Counted from the stretch's first letter, positions 1 to 7,716 are shown. The stretch is 23,038 bases of DNA from CAYOCE01 sp964402405 (GCA_964402405.1 CAYOCE010000018.1:1-23038), one strand, 5' to 3'. Translations and numbers: made by a program. The notes: generated from the letters alone by a model not told the origin.

Positions 1-1
1 T

Positions 2-13
2 GGAGTATACTCC
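2..13. repeat. 12-bp perfect palindrome upstream of gyrA
   Basis: GGAGTATACTCC reads the same on both strands. It lies about 120 bp upstream of the gyrA promoter-like sequence, at the window edge. It could be an operator half of something to the left or chance; nothing else between 1 and 130 looks structured, and no gene is visible there. Confidence 0.4.
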
Positions 14-135
14 CTATATCTTGAAGTTTTAAGGAGTTCATTCCATTCGATCCTCTTCCTAAATCTATCCCTCTCTTACGCCTCAAAACCCCATAAGTTA
101 TTTTTTAAAATCACCAAGATGTATAAAGAGATCTA

Positions 136-164
136 TTGAAAAATTTGTAATATGAGGGTAGTAT
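136..164 (+). promoter_or_regulatory. putative gyrA promoter
   Basis: TTGAAA (136-141) and TAGTAT (159-164) are 17 bp apart, a sigma70-type arrangement with a 4/6 match in the -10 box. Transcription would start near 171 and leave a leader of about 34 nt carrying the ACGAGG ribosome site at 192-197. Inferred from sequence only. Confidence 0.4.
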
Positions 165-204
165 CCTTGGGTGCTTGATTAATCTTTAAAATACGAGGTC
201 TTTT

Positions 205-2895
205 GTGACAGAACCAGTGATCGATAAACTCCTAGACATTATGCCTGTTAGCCTTGAGGAGGAAATGAAAAAATCCTACCTCGATTATGCCATGAGCGTA
301 ATCGTCAGCCGGGCACTACCAGATGTTCGGGATGGGTTGAAACCTGTTCACAGGCGTATTCTCTATGCCATGAAACAAGGGGGGCTGGATTACAATAAAG
401 GCTATCGTAAATCTGCCCGCGTCGTGGGTGATGTGATCGCGAAGTATCACCCTCATGGAGAAGCTGCTGTGTATGATTCCATGGTGCGGATGGCTCAGGA
501 TTTTTCCATGCGATTACCTCTGGTAGATGGTCAGGGAAACTTTGGATCCATGGATGGGGATTCAGCTGCCGCTATGCGTTACACCGAGGCGCGTTTATCC
601 CATGCTGCCCATTACCTCTTAGAAGACATTGAAAAAGACACCGTTGATTTTAGGCCCAACTATGATGAACGAGAGTTCGAGCCTACAGTTCTTCCAGCCC
701 GTTTTCCCAATATGCTTGTCAACGGGGCAGGGGGGATCGCGGTCGGTATGGCGACTAATATTCCCCCTCATAATTTAGGCGAGGTCATTGATGCCTGTTG
801 TGCCTACATTGAAAACCCCGACATTACTACTGAAGAATTAATGGTATATGTTCCTGCCCCGGATTTTCCAACGGGTGCCCAGATCATCGGTCGGGGTGGT
901 AGTCGTGATGCCTATCACACGGGACGTGGATCTGTATTGATCCGCGGTAAAACCGAGATCGAGGAAATTCGAGATAATCGATATGCCATTATCGTAAATG
1001 AAGTTCCCTATCAGGTGAATAAGGCCAAGATGCTGGAGCGCATTGCAGAACTGGTGAATACCAAAGTTATCGAAGGTATTTCCGATCTGCGAGACGAATC
1101 TGACCGAGATGGTGTGCGTATGGTAATTGAACTCAAGCGTGACGCGGACGCGAATGTTGTCCTGAGTCAACTCTATAAGCATACACCGCTTCAAACCAGC
1201 TTTGGCTGTAACATGGTGGCCTTGGATGGTGGACGGCCATTGATGATGACGTTGAAGGCTATCATTGTGGCCTTTATTAAATTCCGCGAGGAAGTGATCA
1301 CCCGTAGAACCCAATTCGAACTCCGCAAGGCTCGTGAAAAGGCCCATGTATATTTAGGGCTCGCGGTTGCTGTTAGCAATATTGATGAAATGATTGCCCT
1401 GATCCGATCTGCCCCTGATCCTCAAGAGGCCCGAGAACTCATGATGGCGCGCTCTTGGCCTGCCGAGGATATTGCCTCCTTAGTTGCGCTGGTGGACGAC
1501 ATTGAAAACCCAGCCCCTATTTATAAACTAAGTGAACAACAAGCTAAGGCCATTTTGGATCTGCGTTTACACCGCCTCACAGGACTTGAGCGGGATAAGA
1601 TTGCCAAGGACCTCGAGGAAACCATTGAATCCATCAAAGGATTCTTGAAAATCCTAAGGTCCAGAACTGTGCTGCTGGATCTTCTGAAGGAAGAATTGCT
1701 CGAGGTCAAAGAAAAATTCGCAACCCCGCGGCGCTCTGAAATCATCGATGGAGTGTTTTCCTCGGATATGGAAGATTTGATTCAGCGGGAGGACATGGTC
1801 GTCACCGTGACTCATGGAGGATACATTAAGCGCGTGCCTTTATCCACCTATCGTACCCAACGTCGTGGTGGTAAAGGTCGGAGCGGTATGTCCACGCGGG
1901 ATGAAGATTTTGTGGATCAAGTGTTTGTGGCCAATACCCACACACCGATTTTATTCTTTTCCTCCAAGGGGATGGTGTATAACCTCAAGGTTTATAGCCT
2001 TCCTGAGGCAACCGCCCAATCACGAGGTAAGGCCTTGGTTAATATGTTGCCTTTAAGTAGTGATGAAAAAATCACCACCATTATGCCCATGCCGGAAAAT
2101 GAAGAATCCTGGGAAGGGCTCCAAATCATATTTGCCACGTCTCATGGGAATATCAGGCGGAATATGCTGTCTGACTTCACCAACATCCGATCCAATGGCA
2201 AGATTGCCATGAAACTAGAGGGCAATGAGACGTTGGTGGATGTGGCAACTTGTAATGACCAGCACGATTGTTTTGTGACGACCCGTGAAGGAAAATGTAT
2301 CCGATTTTCAGTAACAGATGTACGTGTCTTCGTAGGGCGTAACTCCACAGGTGTTCGCGGTATTAAACTTGCTAATAAAGATCGCGTGGTCTCTATGAGT
2401 ATTCTAGACCATGGAACCTTTACTATTGAAGAGAGAGATGCCTATTTGTCGCTTTCTCGTAAGGCTCGTGGCGAGGAAGAAGGCACAACAGCGACGTCTT
2501 CGGAAACCATGTCCACCGAGCGTTACCAAGAAATGGCCGCCAGCGAGCAATTCATTTTGACTGTCAGTGAAAAAGGATTTGGCAAACGGACCTCTGCCTA
2601 TGAATACAGAATCTCCAACCGCGGGGGTCAAGGGATCGCCAATATGGAAATCACGGATAAAACGGGTCTCGTGGTAGCGTCCTTCCCCGTCAAGGAAAAT
2701 GATCAGTTGATGTTGATTACCGATGGGGGACAATTGATTCGCAGTCATTTAAATGAAGTCCGCATTGCCGGCCGCAAAACCCAAGGTGTACGGTTGTTCC
2801 GGGTCGAGAGCACCGAGAAAGTTGTAGCAGCTGAATGCGTGGCTGAAACTGAGGAAACTGAAAGTGCTGAAAGTGATGAGGGTGTAGCAGAATAA
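205..2895 (+). CDS. gyrA: DNA gyrase subunit A
   Basis: GyrA is the DNA-breaking and rejoining subunit of gyrase (A2B2), which introduces negative supercoils with ATP hydrolysed by GyrB. The 896 residues are the usual length for the family. The N-terminal breakage-reunion domain holds KPVHRRILYAM near residue 46 and the catalytic tyrosine in AAMRYTEAR (Tyr126). The quinolone-determining region HPHGEAAVYD (82-91) has Ala87 where E. coli has Ser83, and Glu86 for Asp82; the Asp87 equivalent (Asp91) is kept. The C-terminal beta-pinwheel carries the GyrA box QRRGGKG at about 552-558, which marks it as gyrase rather than ParC. The last 20 residues are an acidic tail. The start is GTG at 205, preceded by ACGAGG at a spacing of 7. 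A hairpin terminator overlaps the stop codon, so the gene is probably transcribed alone. Confidence 0.98.
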   Translation: MTEPVIDKLLDIMPVSLEEEMKKSYLDYAMSVIVSRALPDVRDGLKPVHRRILYAMKQGGLDYNKGYRKSARVVGDVIAKYHPHGEAAVYDSMVRMAQDFSMRLPLVDGQGNFGSMDGDSAAAMRYTEARLSHAAHYLLEDIEKDTVDFRPNYDEREFEPTVLPARFPNMLVNGAGGIAVGMATNIPPHNLGEVIDACCAYIENPDITTEELMVYVPAPDFPTGAQIIGRGGSRDAYHTGRGSVLIRGKTEIEEIRDNRYAIIVNEVPYQVNKAKMLERIAELVNTKVIEGISDLRDESDRDGVRMVIELKRDADANVVLSQLYKHTPLQTSFGCNMVALDGGRPLMMTLKAIIVAFIKFREEVITRRTQFELRKAREKAHVYLGLAVAVSNIDEMIALIRSAPDPQEARELMMARSWPAEDIASLVALVDDIENPAPIYKLSEQQAKAILDLRLHRLTGLERDKIAKDLEETIESIKGFLKILRSRTVLLDLLKEELLEVKEKFATPRRSEIIDGVFSSDMEDLIQREDMVVTVTHGGYIKRVPLSTYRTQRRGGKGRSGMSTRDEDFVDQVFVANTHTPILFFSSKGMVYNLKVYSLPEATAQSRGKALVNMLPLSSDEKITTIMPMPENEESWEGLQIIFATSHGNIRRNMLSDFTNIRSNGKIAMKLEGNETLVDVATCNDQHDCFVTTREGKCIRFSVTDVRVFVGRNSTGVRGIKLANKDRVVSMSILDHGTFTIEERDAYLSLSRKARGEEEGTTATSSETMSTERYQEMAASEQFILTVSEKGFGKRTSAYEYRISNRGGQGIANMEITDKTGLVVASFPVKENDQLMLITDGGQLIRSHLNEVRIAGRKTQGVRLFRVESTEKVVAAECVAETEETESAESDEGVAE

Positions 2896-2924
2896 GTAGC
2901 TCGACTTAGTCCCGCTACTTTTTT
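2894..2924 (+). terminator. rho-independent terminator after gyrA
   Basis: AAGTAGC (2894-2900) pairs perfectly with GCTACTT (2914-2920) over a 13-nt loop and is followed by a T run. The stem begins inside the gyrA stop codon. Confidence 0.75.
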
Positions 2925-2955
2925 GTAATCAACCCCACCCAGGGAGGGATCCGTA

Positions 2956-3195
2956 ATGACAACCCATTACATTAAACTAACCCCCAAGGCTTCGAAGAAC
3001 TATATTGGGGATTATACGCCTGGCCCTAATGGGGAGGTATATTTGAAGGTTTATGTAACAGCCGTTCCCGAGGATTCCAAAGCCAACAAGGCCATGATTG
3101 ACTTCCTTGCCAAAGAATGGAAAATCCCAAAAACGCATTTTAAAATTATTGCAGGTCCCACCAGTCGATATAAAACGATTGTGGTTGAAGACTGA
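2956..3195 (+). CDS. DUF167 (YggU-type) family protein
   Basis: This small cytoplasmic protein of 79 residues belongs to the DUF167/UPF0235 family, whose biochemical role is not established. The family pattern is visible: an N-terminal strand KLTPKASKN, a central LKVYVTAVPEDSKANKAMI with the conserved AV/AP..xKANKA core (about 35-48), then FLAKEWKIPKTHFKIIAG and the SRYK signature near residue 70. Length is normal for the family. The ATG at 2956 follows a strong GGGAGGG ribosome site. It lies 60 bp after gyrA, beyond the gyrA terminator, so it probably has its own promoter. It ends against a weak terminator and a convergent gene. Confidence 0.85.
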   Translation: MTTHYIKLTPKASKNYIGDYTPGPNGEVYLKVYVTAVPEDSKANKAMIDFLAKEWKIPKTHFKIIAGPTSRYKTIVVED

Positions 3196-3215
3196 AAAAT
3201 CCTCAGCATTGGGGG

Positions 3216-3240
3216 AGGTGGCCTTTTAAACTACCTTTTT
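3216..3240 (+). terminator. weak terminator after the DUF167 gene
   Basis: AGGTGG (3216-3221) and CTACCT (3231-3236) can form a 6-bp stem with one G-U pair, followed by TTTT. The right arm overlaps the stop codon of the convergent gene on the minus strand. The stem is short, so this is tentative. Confidence 0.4.
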
Positions 3241-3728
3241 AAAAATCGATATAAATAAGAGATGGCTCTTCCTAAAAAATACCCTGAAAATAAGGCGCTG
3301 AACAAAATATCAAAAACAAAATATTCAGCAGCTAGATCTGGGTTTGTTCCTTTTAAGTATCCAAAAATGTATTTTATAAAAAAGAACGACAATAAGATTA
3401 CAAACGTGGAATAGGTTCCGGGTAGTTCAATGGATTTTAAATCCTTGAGAACTTTAATAGGGATTTTGGAGGCAATAAAAAAACCAATTCCAATACCAAC
3501 GATCATAGAAGCTATATAAACCAAAACATCCGTACTATTTCCGGTCATAAAAACTTTATATTTTAATCCCAATAAAACGGCAGGGACAATAAATAGCTTT
3601 GGCAAGTAGACAACGTGATCATGTCTTGATTTAATTCCAACAAAAAGGAGGTAGGCAAATATCCCCCACACCCAAAAAGGCGTGCCCGTTATGGCATTTC
3701 TTATAAATTCAAATACGGACTGATTCAT
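3231..3728 (-). CDS. small multi-pass inner-membrane protein (possibly DUF6622-like)
   Basis: I do not recognise a function. The product from ATG 3728 has 165 residues, with about four to five hydrophobic segments: PFWVWGIFAYLLFVGI, then LFIVPAVLLGL, a glycine-rich IASMIVGIGIGFFIA, FVILLSFFFIKYIF and a C-terminal FSALFSGYFLGRAI. The opening TPFWVWGIFAYLLFVGI and the short basic loop after it resemble DUF6622-type membrane proteins, judged from memory only. A longer frame exists upstream, but the start at 3728 is preferred because its ATG overlaps the TGA of the upstream GrpB-GNAT gene (ATGA, 3725-3728), a classic translational-coupling arrangement. The two genes are therefore very likely one transcript. 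Confidence 0.7.
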   Translation of the reverse strand: MNQSVFEFIRNAITGTPFWVWGIFAYLLFVGIKSRHDHVVYLPKLFIVPAVLLGLKYKVFMTGNSTDVLVYIASMIVGIGIGFFIASKIPIKVLKDLKSIELPGTYSTFVILLSFFFIKYIFGYLKGTNPDLAAEYFVFDILFSALFSGYFLGRAISYLYRFLKR

Positions 3729-4675
3729 AGCGCTTTCCCTAAATCTACATAATCCGGCATTATGCAAGGATCATCAAAAATCACATTCACATATCCCAAT
3801 TTGCGATAAAAATTCTCAGCACTTGGACGTGCATGCATTTTGATCACTTCTCGTCCTTGATGTTGTACCCATTTTTCCACTAGCTGCATCATATGGGTAG
3901 CATATCCTAATTTTTTGTAAGGTGTATCCGTTGCAAGGGCTCTGAGGGCAGCAATCTGATCATTTAGAAATTCCACATGGGCAATGGAAACAATTTTTGT
4001 GCCCTTATACAACACAAAACGATAATGATTTTCTGCCGTAAACGTCGGGTGATTGCGATCATAAACCACTTGAATGGAATTAAAAATTTGCTGTTCACAA
4101 ATGCGGTGGTAATCCTCCCATTCTTGATGATGGATGGGAAAATTAATGGTGAGATCATTGAACCCAGCTTGATCTAACACTCCTTTGATGAATGTGTTTT
4201 TTCCCAGGTTGTAGCCTGTAAACCTACCGCTGACTCTTTCAAAATTTTTGGGGTCCTGCAAAAGAGATTCTTTCAAATTTGCATAGGCTAAACGCGTCTC
4301 ATCATGAGCTCTGAGGTAATCTCGAAAGGCTAGATTCAGGGGGATAAACCCATGGTCAGGTTCCACCACATGGAGATTCACCTTGGTCCCCGGGGTATTC
4401 TTAGAGAAATAATACCGTAAGGGGATGTTCATTTCTCCTTTGAAAACATAGCCGACGCTTTCTAGGTGTAGACATGAAGACAGTTGATCCACAATACATA
4501 CCACATCCAGATCTTCTTTAGCATTCAGTCCTGGAACTGAGGTAGACCCAATATGATGCACAGCAAGGCAATGATCCCCAAGTGCATTTCTGAGAAAATC
4601 AGCCTCAACCTCAAACATCTTGGGCCAATCAGGGTTATAGGGCATAACCTCAATTTTCTTGGTTTTTTTATTCAT
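3725..4675 (-). CDS. GrpB-family nucleotidyltransferase-like domain fused to a GNAT N-acetyltransferase
   Basis: This is a two-domain protein of 316 residues. Residues about 8-165 are a GrpB/UPF0157 domain: VMPYNPDWPKMF, then HHIGSTSVPGLNAKEDLDV (40-58), with the GS and DxD (Asp55, Asp57) pattern of the nucleotidyltransferase fold. Residues about 170-316 are a GNAT acetyltransferase with LRALATDTPYKKLGYATHMM as the acetyl-CoA motif A and the ENFYRKLGYV helix near the end. The family substrate of GrpB is unknown; GNATs transfer acetyl from acetyl-CoA to amines. Both domains appear complete and no frameshift is seen, so this is a true fusion. The ribosome site before the ATG at 4675 is weak. 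The gene is coupled by a 4-bp overlap to the downstream membrane protein and is divergent from the methyltransferase gene at 4773. Confidence 0.88.
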   Translation of the reverse strand: MNKKTKKIEVMPYNPDWPKMFEVEADFLRNALGDHCLAVHHIGSTSVPGLNAKEDLDVVCIVDQLSSCLHLESVGYVFKGEMNIPLRYYFSKNTPGTKVNLHVVEPDHGFIPLNLAFRDYLRAHDETRLAYANLKESLLQDPKNFERVSGRFTGYNLGKNTFIKGVLDQAGFNDLTINFPIHHQEWEDYHRICEQQIFNSIQVVYDRNHPTFTAENHYRFVLYKGTKIVSIAHVEFLNDQIAALRALATDTPYKKLGYATHMMQLVEKWVQHQGREVIKMHARPSAENFYRKLGYVNVIFDDPCIMPDYVDLGKAL

Positions 4676-4772
4676 AATATTTATTCTTTAATAGCATTCA
4701 TAGTTGACAGGATAAAATATTTCAGGCAGATGTAGTATATATTGTTTTGGGGTAGAAGAAAGGGTGAATTTG

Positions 4773-5714
4773 ATGAAAAAAATAAGCTTATTAATACTGA
4801 TATTTTTAGGAGGAATCATGGCTATAATGAATGCTACATCTGCACAGTTAATTACCCATCATGAGGATGCCAGTTTGGATCTAAATAGAATTCAGACAAG
4901 ACTACAATCTAGCGGAAATTTGGCCCTCCCCCTTGAAGAAGAATTGGAATTATTAGAACAATTAACCCAATTTGAACTAGGTAGATTTTTATTGAAAAAT
5001 AAAGGGTTAAATGGATATTGGACATATTATATTATTCTTCATGGTCCCACAAAGAGTGATTTGCATCCTCTAGAGCATTGGCTGCTGAATAAGGCACCAA
5101 CGGTAAAGGCTACTCAGGAACGGTTTCAAATATTTAGACACGAACTTCAATCTCGTCTGCAAAGTGGAATGACGCTCGCCTCAATCCCTTGTGGTCGTAT
5201 GGATGATCTTTTGGGGTTGGATTATTCTAAGGTTTCAGATATTCAATTGGTGGGGATTGATTTAGATCGGCAGTCATTGGTTTTGGCCCAAGATGTCGCC
5301 AATACCTATGGGTATAAAAACGTTTCACTCCTTCACAAGGATGCATGGAATTTAGGGGCAAAAGCTCAATATGATATTATCACGAGTAATGGTCTCAACA
5401 TTTATGAGTCCGATGATCAGAAAGTGATAGAGCTTTATAAAGAATTCTTCAGTGCCTTAAGGCCAAACGGAGTCTTAATTACAAGCTTCTTAACCCCACC
5501 TCCTGCTTTATCCCCAGAATCCTCTTGGAAAAACTATAACCCAGAAGATGCGCGAACACAGAAAGCCATTTTTGGGGATATTATAGGGGTTGCCTGGCAA
5601 ACGTTCAGAACTGAATCCAAAACACGGGAGCAGCTAGAAGAAGTGGGTTTTAAAAGCGTTGACATCATTTATGATTCTCAAGGGATGTTCCCAACGGTTG
5701 TTGCCTGGAAGTGA
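4773..5714 (+). CDS. exported class I SAM-dependent methyltransferase-like protein
   Basis: From ATG 4773 the protein has 313 residues. It opens with a typical Sec signal: MKK, a hydrophobic ISLLILIFLGGIMAIM core and a likely cut after NATSA. Residues about 150-310 have a Rossmann methyltransferase pattern: a motif I strand with the variant SIPCG in place of the usual GxGxG, an acidic motif II in LVGIDLDRQSL, HKDAW, and YDIITSNGLNIY followed by ALRPNGVLI (motifs IV-V). The methyl acceptor is unknown. A GTG at 4764 would add three residues, but AGAAAGGG sits at a better distance for the ATG at 4773. An exported SAM enzyme is odd, because SAM is cytosolic. The protein may be membrane-anchored, secreted into a host, or no longer catalytic. 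Confidence 0.8.
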   Translation: MKKISLLILIFLGGIMAIMNATSAQLITHHEDASLDLNRIQTRLQSSGNLALPLEEELELLEQLTQFELGRFLLKNKGLNGYWTYYIILHGPTKSDLHPLEHWLLNKAPTVKATQERFQIFRHELQSRLQSGMTLASIPCGRMDDLLGLDYSKVSDIQLVGIDLDRQSLVLAQDVANTYGYKNVSLLHKDAWNLGAKAQYDIITSNGLNIYESDDQKVIELYKEFFSALRPNGVLITSFLTPPPALSPESSWKNYNPEDARTQKAIFGDIIGVAWQTFRTESKTREQLEEVGFKSVDIIYDSQGMFPTVVAWK

Positions 5715-5726
5715 TGCTACTTACAA

Positions 5727-6000
5727 CCCCGATGGCTCGCCACGGCATAGCCATAGAGGTAGTCGGGATCCAGGAACGCTAACGCGGGTAAGGCTTTGAT
5801 AGTACTGACTCTCTTGGACCCCGACTTTCGTCGGGGTGGTCCGAGAGGGGACAAAAATCTCCCCTCATGATCCAAAAAAAGCCTCTATCACCACTCTGCG
5901 AACCACCCCGTTGAAAAACGAGGTCCAGGTGCGAGGATCACCTTCAAGGTCCCGCCCGCGTTAGCGTTGCATGAGCCTCGCTTTTGTGCGGGGTGGTTTG
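5727..6000. repeat. cluster of nested palindromic (REP-like) repeats
   Basis: The gene-free stretch 5715-6074 is dominated by inverted repeats. ATGGCT/AGCCAT pair at 5732-5737 and 5749-5754, flanked by CCCG and CGGG. CCCCGA/TCGGGG and GGACC/GGTCC form an imperfect hairpin at 5811-5847. GAGGGGA/TCCCCTC pair at 5845-5851 and 5860-5866. CGAACCACCCCG (5899-5910) matches CGGGGTGGTTTG (5989-6000) in inverse orientation with one mismatch. The block is more GC-rich than its surroundings. A related hairpin, with the GGATCCCG...CGGGATGGT pattern, ends the window, so these look like members of a dispersed family. No open reading frame of note is present. Confidence 0.75.
5775..5968. repeat. 14-bp perfect inverted repeat, arms 166 bp apart
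   Basis: AACGCTAACGCGGG at 5775-5788 is the exact reverse complement of CCCGCGTTAGCGTT at 5955-5968. The arms enclose several of the smaller hairpins, so the block could fold into one multi-branched structure or could be two oppositely oriented repeat copies. Confidence 0.8.
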
Positions 6001-6074
6001 AACGATATGAAATTGATTAAAAACTTTTCATGCGTAGATCCTGGTTTCGCGAATCTGCTGCCAAATATTTCTCC

Positions 6075-6422
6075 TTACTGCTTAAAAAAAGGGCGTGCAT
6101 CAAAAAAAGGTTCAATCTTTGTAACAAGGCCTTCTTGAAAGGTCATTAGAACCGCTACAGGGAGTTTTTCCTCACGTTCCGGAATCTCTAAATCATAGAC
6201 TAGCAGGGCTTGATCTTCTGAACTAAAGCTTGTCCGTATGGTGAGCGACTTAAAAGCAGTGGTAAATATTTTTGTACCCTCCAGAACTGCTTCTTTTCCC
6301 ATTAACTTCGCAATAGGTCCTAAAAACTGAACATCAGGATGCAGATACTTTTCTATGTCTGCAATTCTTTTCTCGCCCACTGCTGTGTAATATGCTGTTG
6401 CTATGGCTAAATTTCTACTCAT
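6075..6422 (-). CDS. SnoaL-like / NTF2-like family protein
   Basis: A 115-residue protein with the cystatin-like alpha+beta cone fold pattern of SnoaL/NTF2 proteins: an opening helix NLAIATAYYTAVGEKRIADIEKYL, then HPDVQFLGPIAKLMGKEAVLEG, and a sheet ending in FQEGLVTKIEPFFDARPF. Such domains act as small-molecule isomerases, hydrolases or plain binding pockets; no substrate can be read here. A start 12 codons upstream is open, but AAAGGAG lies 8 nt before the ATG at 6422, which I prefer. The gene faces the TetR regulator across a 22-bp near-palindrome (6461-6482), so it is a likely target of that regulator. Confidence 0.82.
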   Translation of the reverse strand: MSRNLAIATAYYTAVGEKRIADIEKYLHPDVQFLGPIAKLMGKEAVLEGTKIFTTAFKSLTIRTSFSSEDQALLVYDLEIPEREEKLPVAVLMTFQEGLVTKIEPFFDARPFFKQ

Positions 6423-6446
6423 ACTTATCTCCTTTATTAAATGTTT

Positions 6447-6482
6447 TTGACAAATCATATTGACTATAGTAAACTATATTCA
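6447..6482 (+). promoter_or_regulatory. promoter and 22-bp operator-like palindrome between the SnoaL-like and TetR genes
   Basis: TTGACA (6447-6452) and TAAACT (6470-6475) are 17 bp apart and would start transcription at about 6482, directly before the TetR ATG at 6485. A near-palindrome spans 6461-6482, with arms TATAGT (6465-6470) and ACTATA (6473-6478) and flanking TGA/TCA, and only one mismatched pair. It covers the -10 region, as expected for a TetR autorepression site. On the minus strand TATGAT (6459-6454) could serve as a -10 for the divergent gene. Confidence 0.6.
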
Positions 6483-6484
6483 TT

Positions 6485-7117
6485 ATGTCAACCAGCAAGA
6501 AAAGAATTTATATTTCTGAAACCAGAAATGCGCAGGCTAAAGAAACCAGAGAGAGAATCCTTCTTTCTGCAAAGAAGCTTTTGCAGCTAGAAGGCTTTGA
6601 ATTTATGACAGTTGAAAAATTGGCTAAGGCGGCAAAAGTTTCAGCTCCTACTATTTATTCCCTATTTAAATCAAAACGGGGTGTCATGCTTGCTTTAATG
6701 GATGAGTCCTTTCCCCTTGACCGGTACACCGCTCTTTTAGAAGAACTCAAAAGTAAAAATTTGGCCAAAGACCGTCTTGCAATAGCAGCTAAAATTACAC
6801 GTGAAATGTATGATGCCGAAAGGGCACAAATAGATATTTTTCGAGGCGCTGTCGTTTTAGCTCCTGAGTTCAAAGAACTTGAAAAAGAAAGGGAGCAACG
6901 CCGCTATCAACGTCAGGAAGAATCAACTAAGATCACGATGGAAGACAAAGCTTTCCTAGAAGAACTTAGCCTGTCTAAAGTACGAGATATACTATGGGCA
7001 TTTACGGGGCGCGATATGTATCGTATGTTTGTAGTTGAACGAGGTTGGTCTTCAGATGAATATGAAGTATGGTTAACACAACTGTTAATAAAAACCCTGC
7101 TTAAAAACGACTCGTAA
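6485..7117 (+). CDS. TetR/AcrR-family transcriptional regulator
   Basis: A 210-residue repressor-type protein. Residues about 20-66 form the TetR DNA-binding domain: ETRERILLSAKKLLQLEGFEFMTVEKLAKAAKVSAPTIYSLFKSKRGVML, with the helix-turn-helix at VEKLAKAAKVSAPTIYSLF. The rest is a helical ligand and dimer domain too divergent to predict a ligand. The only in-frame Met before the HTH is at 6485. No ribosome-binding site precedes it, which suggests a leaderless or nearly leaderless message from the promoter at 6447-6475. It heads a same-strand run of five genes with gaps of 4-17 nt, and its own start lies next to a palindrome, so it probably controls itself, the downstream genes and the divergent SnoaL-like gene. 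Confidence 0.92.
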   Translation: MSTSKKRIYISETRNAQAKETRERILLSAKKLLQLEGFEFMTVEKLAKAAKVSAPTIYSLFKSKRGVMLALMDESFPLDRYTALLEELKSKNLAKDRLAIAAKITREMYDAERAQIDIFRGAVVLAPEFKELEKEREQRRYQRQEESTKITMEDKAFLEELSLSKVRDILWAFTGRDMYRMFVVERGWSSDEYEVWLTQLLIKTLLKNDS

Positions 7118-7134
7118 ATTTTTAGGGTGCGTAT

Positions 7135-7707
7135 ATGAAAAATTCCCTTAAAGAATCTCTAAATTTCCTCCATGTGGGGGAACTCAAAGACATATGCCTA
7201 AAACTTAACATTTCAGACAAAGGTAAAAAGGGTCCCATCATCGCTCGGATTTTGTACTTTGTTGAAATAGGTAAGGTGATTATGGAGCCTAAAATTCCAG
7301 AGATATCTAAGGCGAAGCGAGGACACGTGTATCCTCTTAGTCCCGATGGATTGATTTTAAAAGGTGCCTATAAGAATGATTTAAAGACCCGAGAATTTTT
7401 TAAAAAACTGGTTGGAAGACATTTTCATTTTACGGCCTTTGGGATAGATTGGGTGAATGACCGGTGGCTTGAGGGGAAGCCTCCTACCTATCAGGAATTT
7501 GCCGCGATGTGGCAGACCGAATATGAAAAAGATAAGCAGGCCAAACGTCCCCCAAAGGAAGAATGGGCCTATATTAATTTTACGCAAAGGTTTATTGTTA
7601 GTCATCCAGATGCACCCCGTGCCGAAATCATGGGTGCATGGGAAATGGAACGACAAAGACAAAAAGAAATGGTCAATAAGATACTGCAGGAAATTATATC
7701 CGTTTAA
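7135..7707 (+). CDS. SAP-domain / DUF6434-type protein
   Basis: This 190-residue cytoplasmic protein has an N-terminal SAP-like helix-extended loop-helix (about 5-42: LKESLNFLHVGELKDICL, then NISDKGKKGPIIARIL), a motif usually linked to DNA or chromatin binding. Residues about 72-130 contain TREFFKKLVGRHFHFT, then IDWV and TYQEFAAMW. This fits the DUF6434 pattern as I remember it; the function is unknown. The C-terminal part, from EEWAYINFT to IMGAWEMERQRQ, is a helical, charged tail. It lies 17 nt after the TetR gene and 9 nt before the SpoU-MarR gene, so co-transcription is likely. A ribosome site AGGGTG precedes the ATG. Family assignment is moderate; the SAP part is clearer than the rest. 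Confidence 0.75.
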   Translation: MKNSLKESLNFLHVGELKDICLKLNISDKGKKGPIIARILYFVEIGKVIMEPKIPEISKAKRGHVYPLSPDGLILKGAYKNDLKTREFFKKLVGRHFHFTAFGIDWVNDRWLEGKPPTYQEFAAMWQTEYEKDKQAKRPPKEEWAYINFTQRFIVSHPDAPRAEIMGAWEMERQRQKEMVNKILQEIISV

Positions 7708-7716
7708 GATGAATGA

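Noticed and set aside
838..1347. Long minus-strand frame inside gyrA
   Set aside because: It is a shadow of the gyrA reading frame with no recognisable domain and no ribosome site.
4704..4742. TTGACA with TAGTAT or TATATT upstream of the methyltransferase gene
   Set aside because: Spacings of 23 and 27 bp are too long for a normal promoter.
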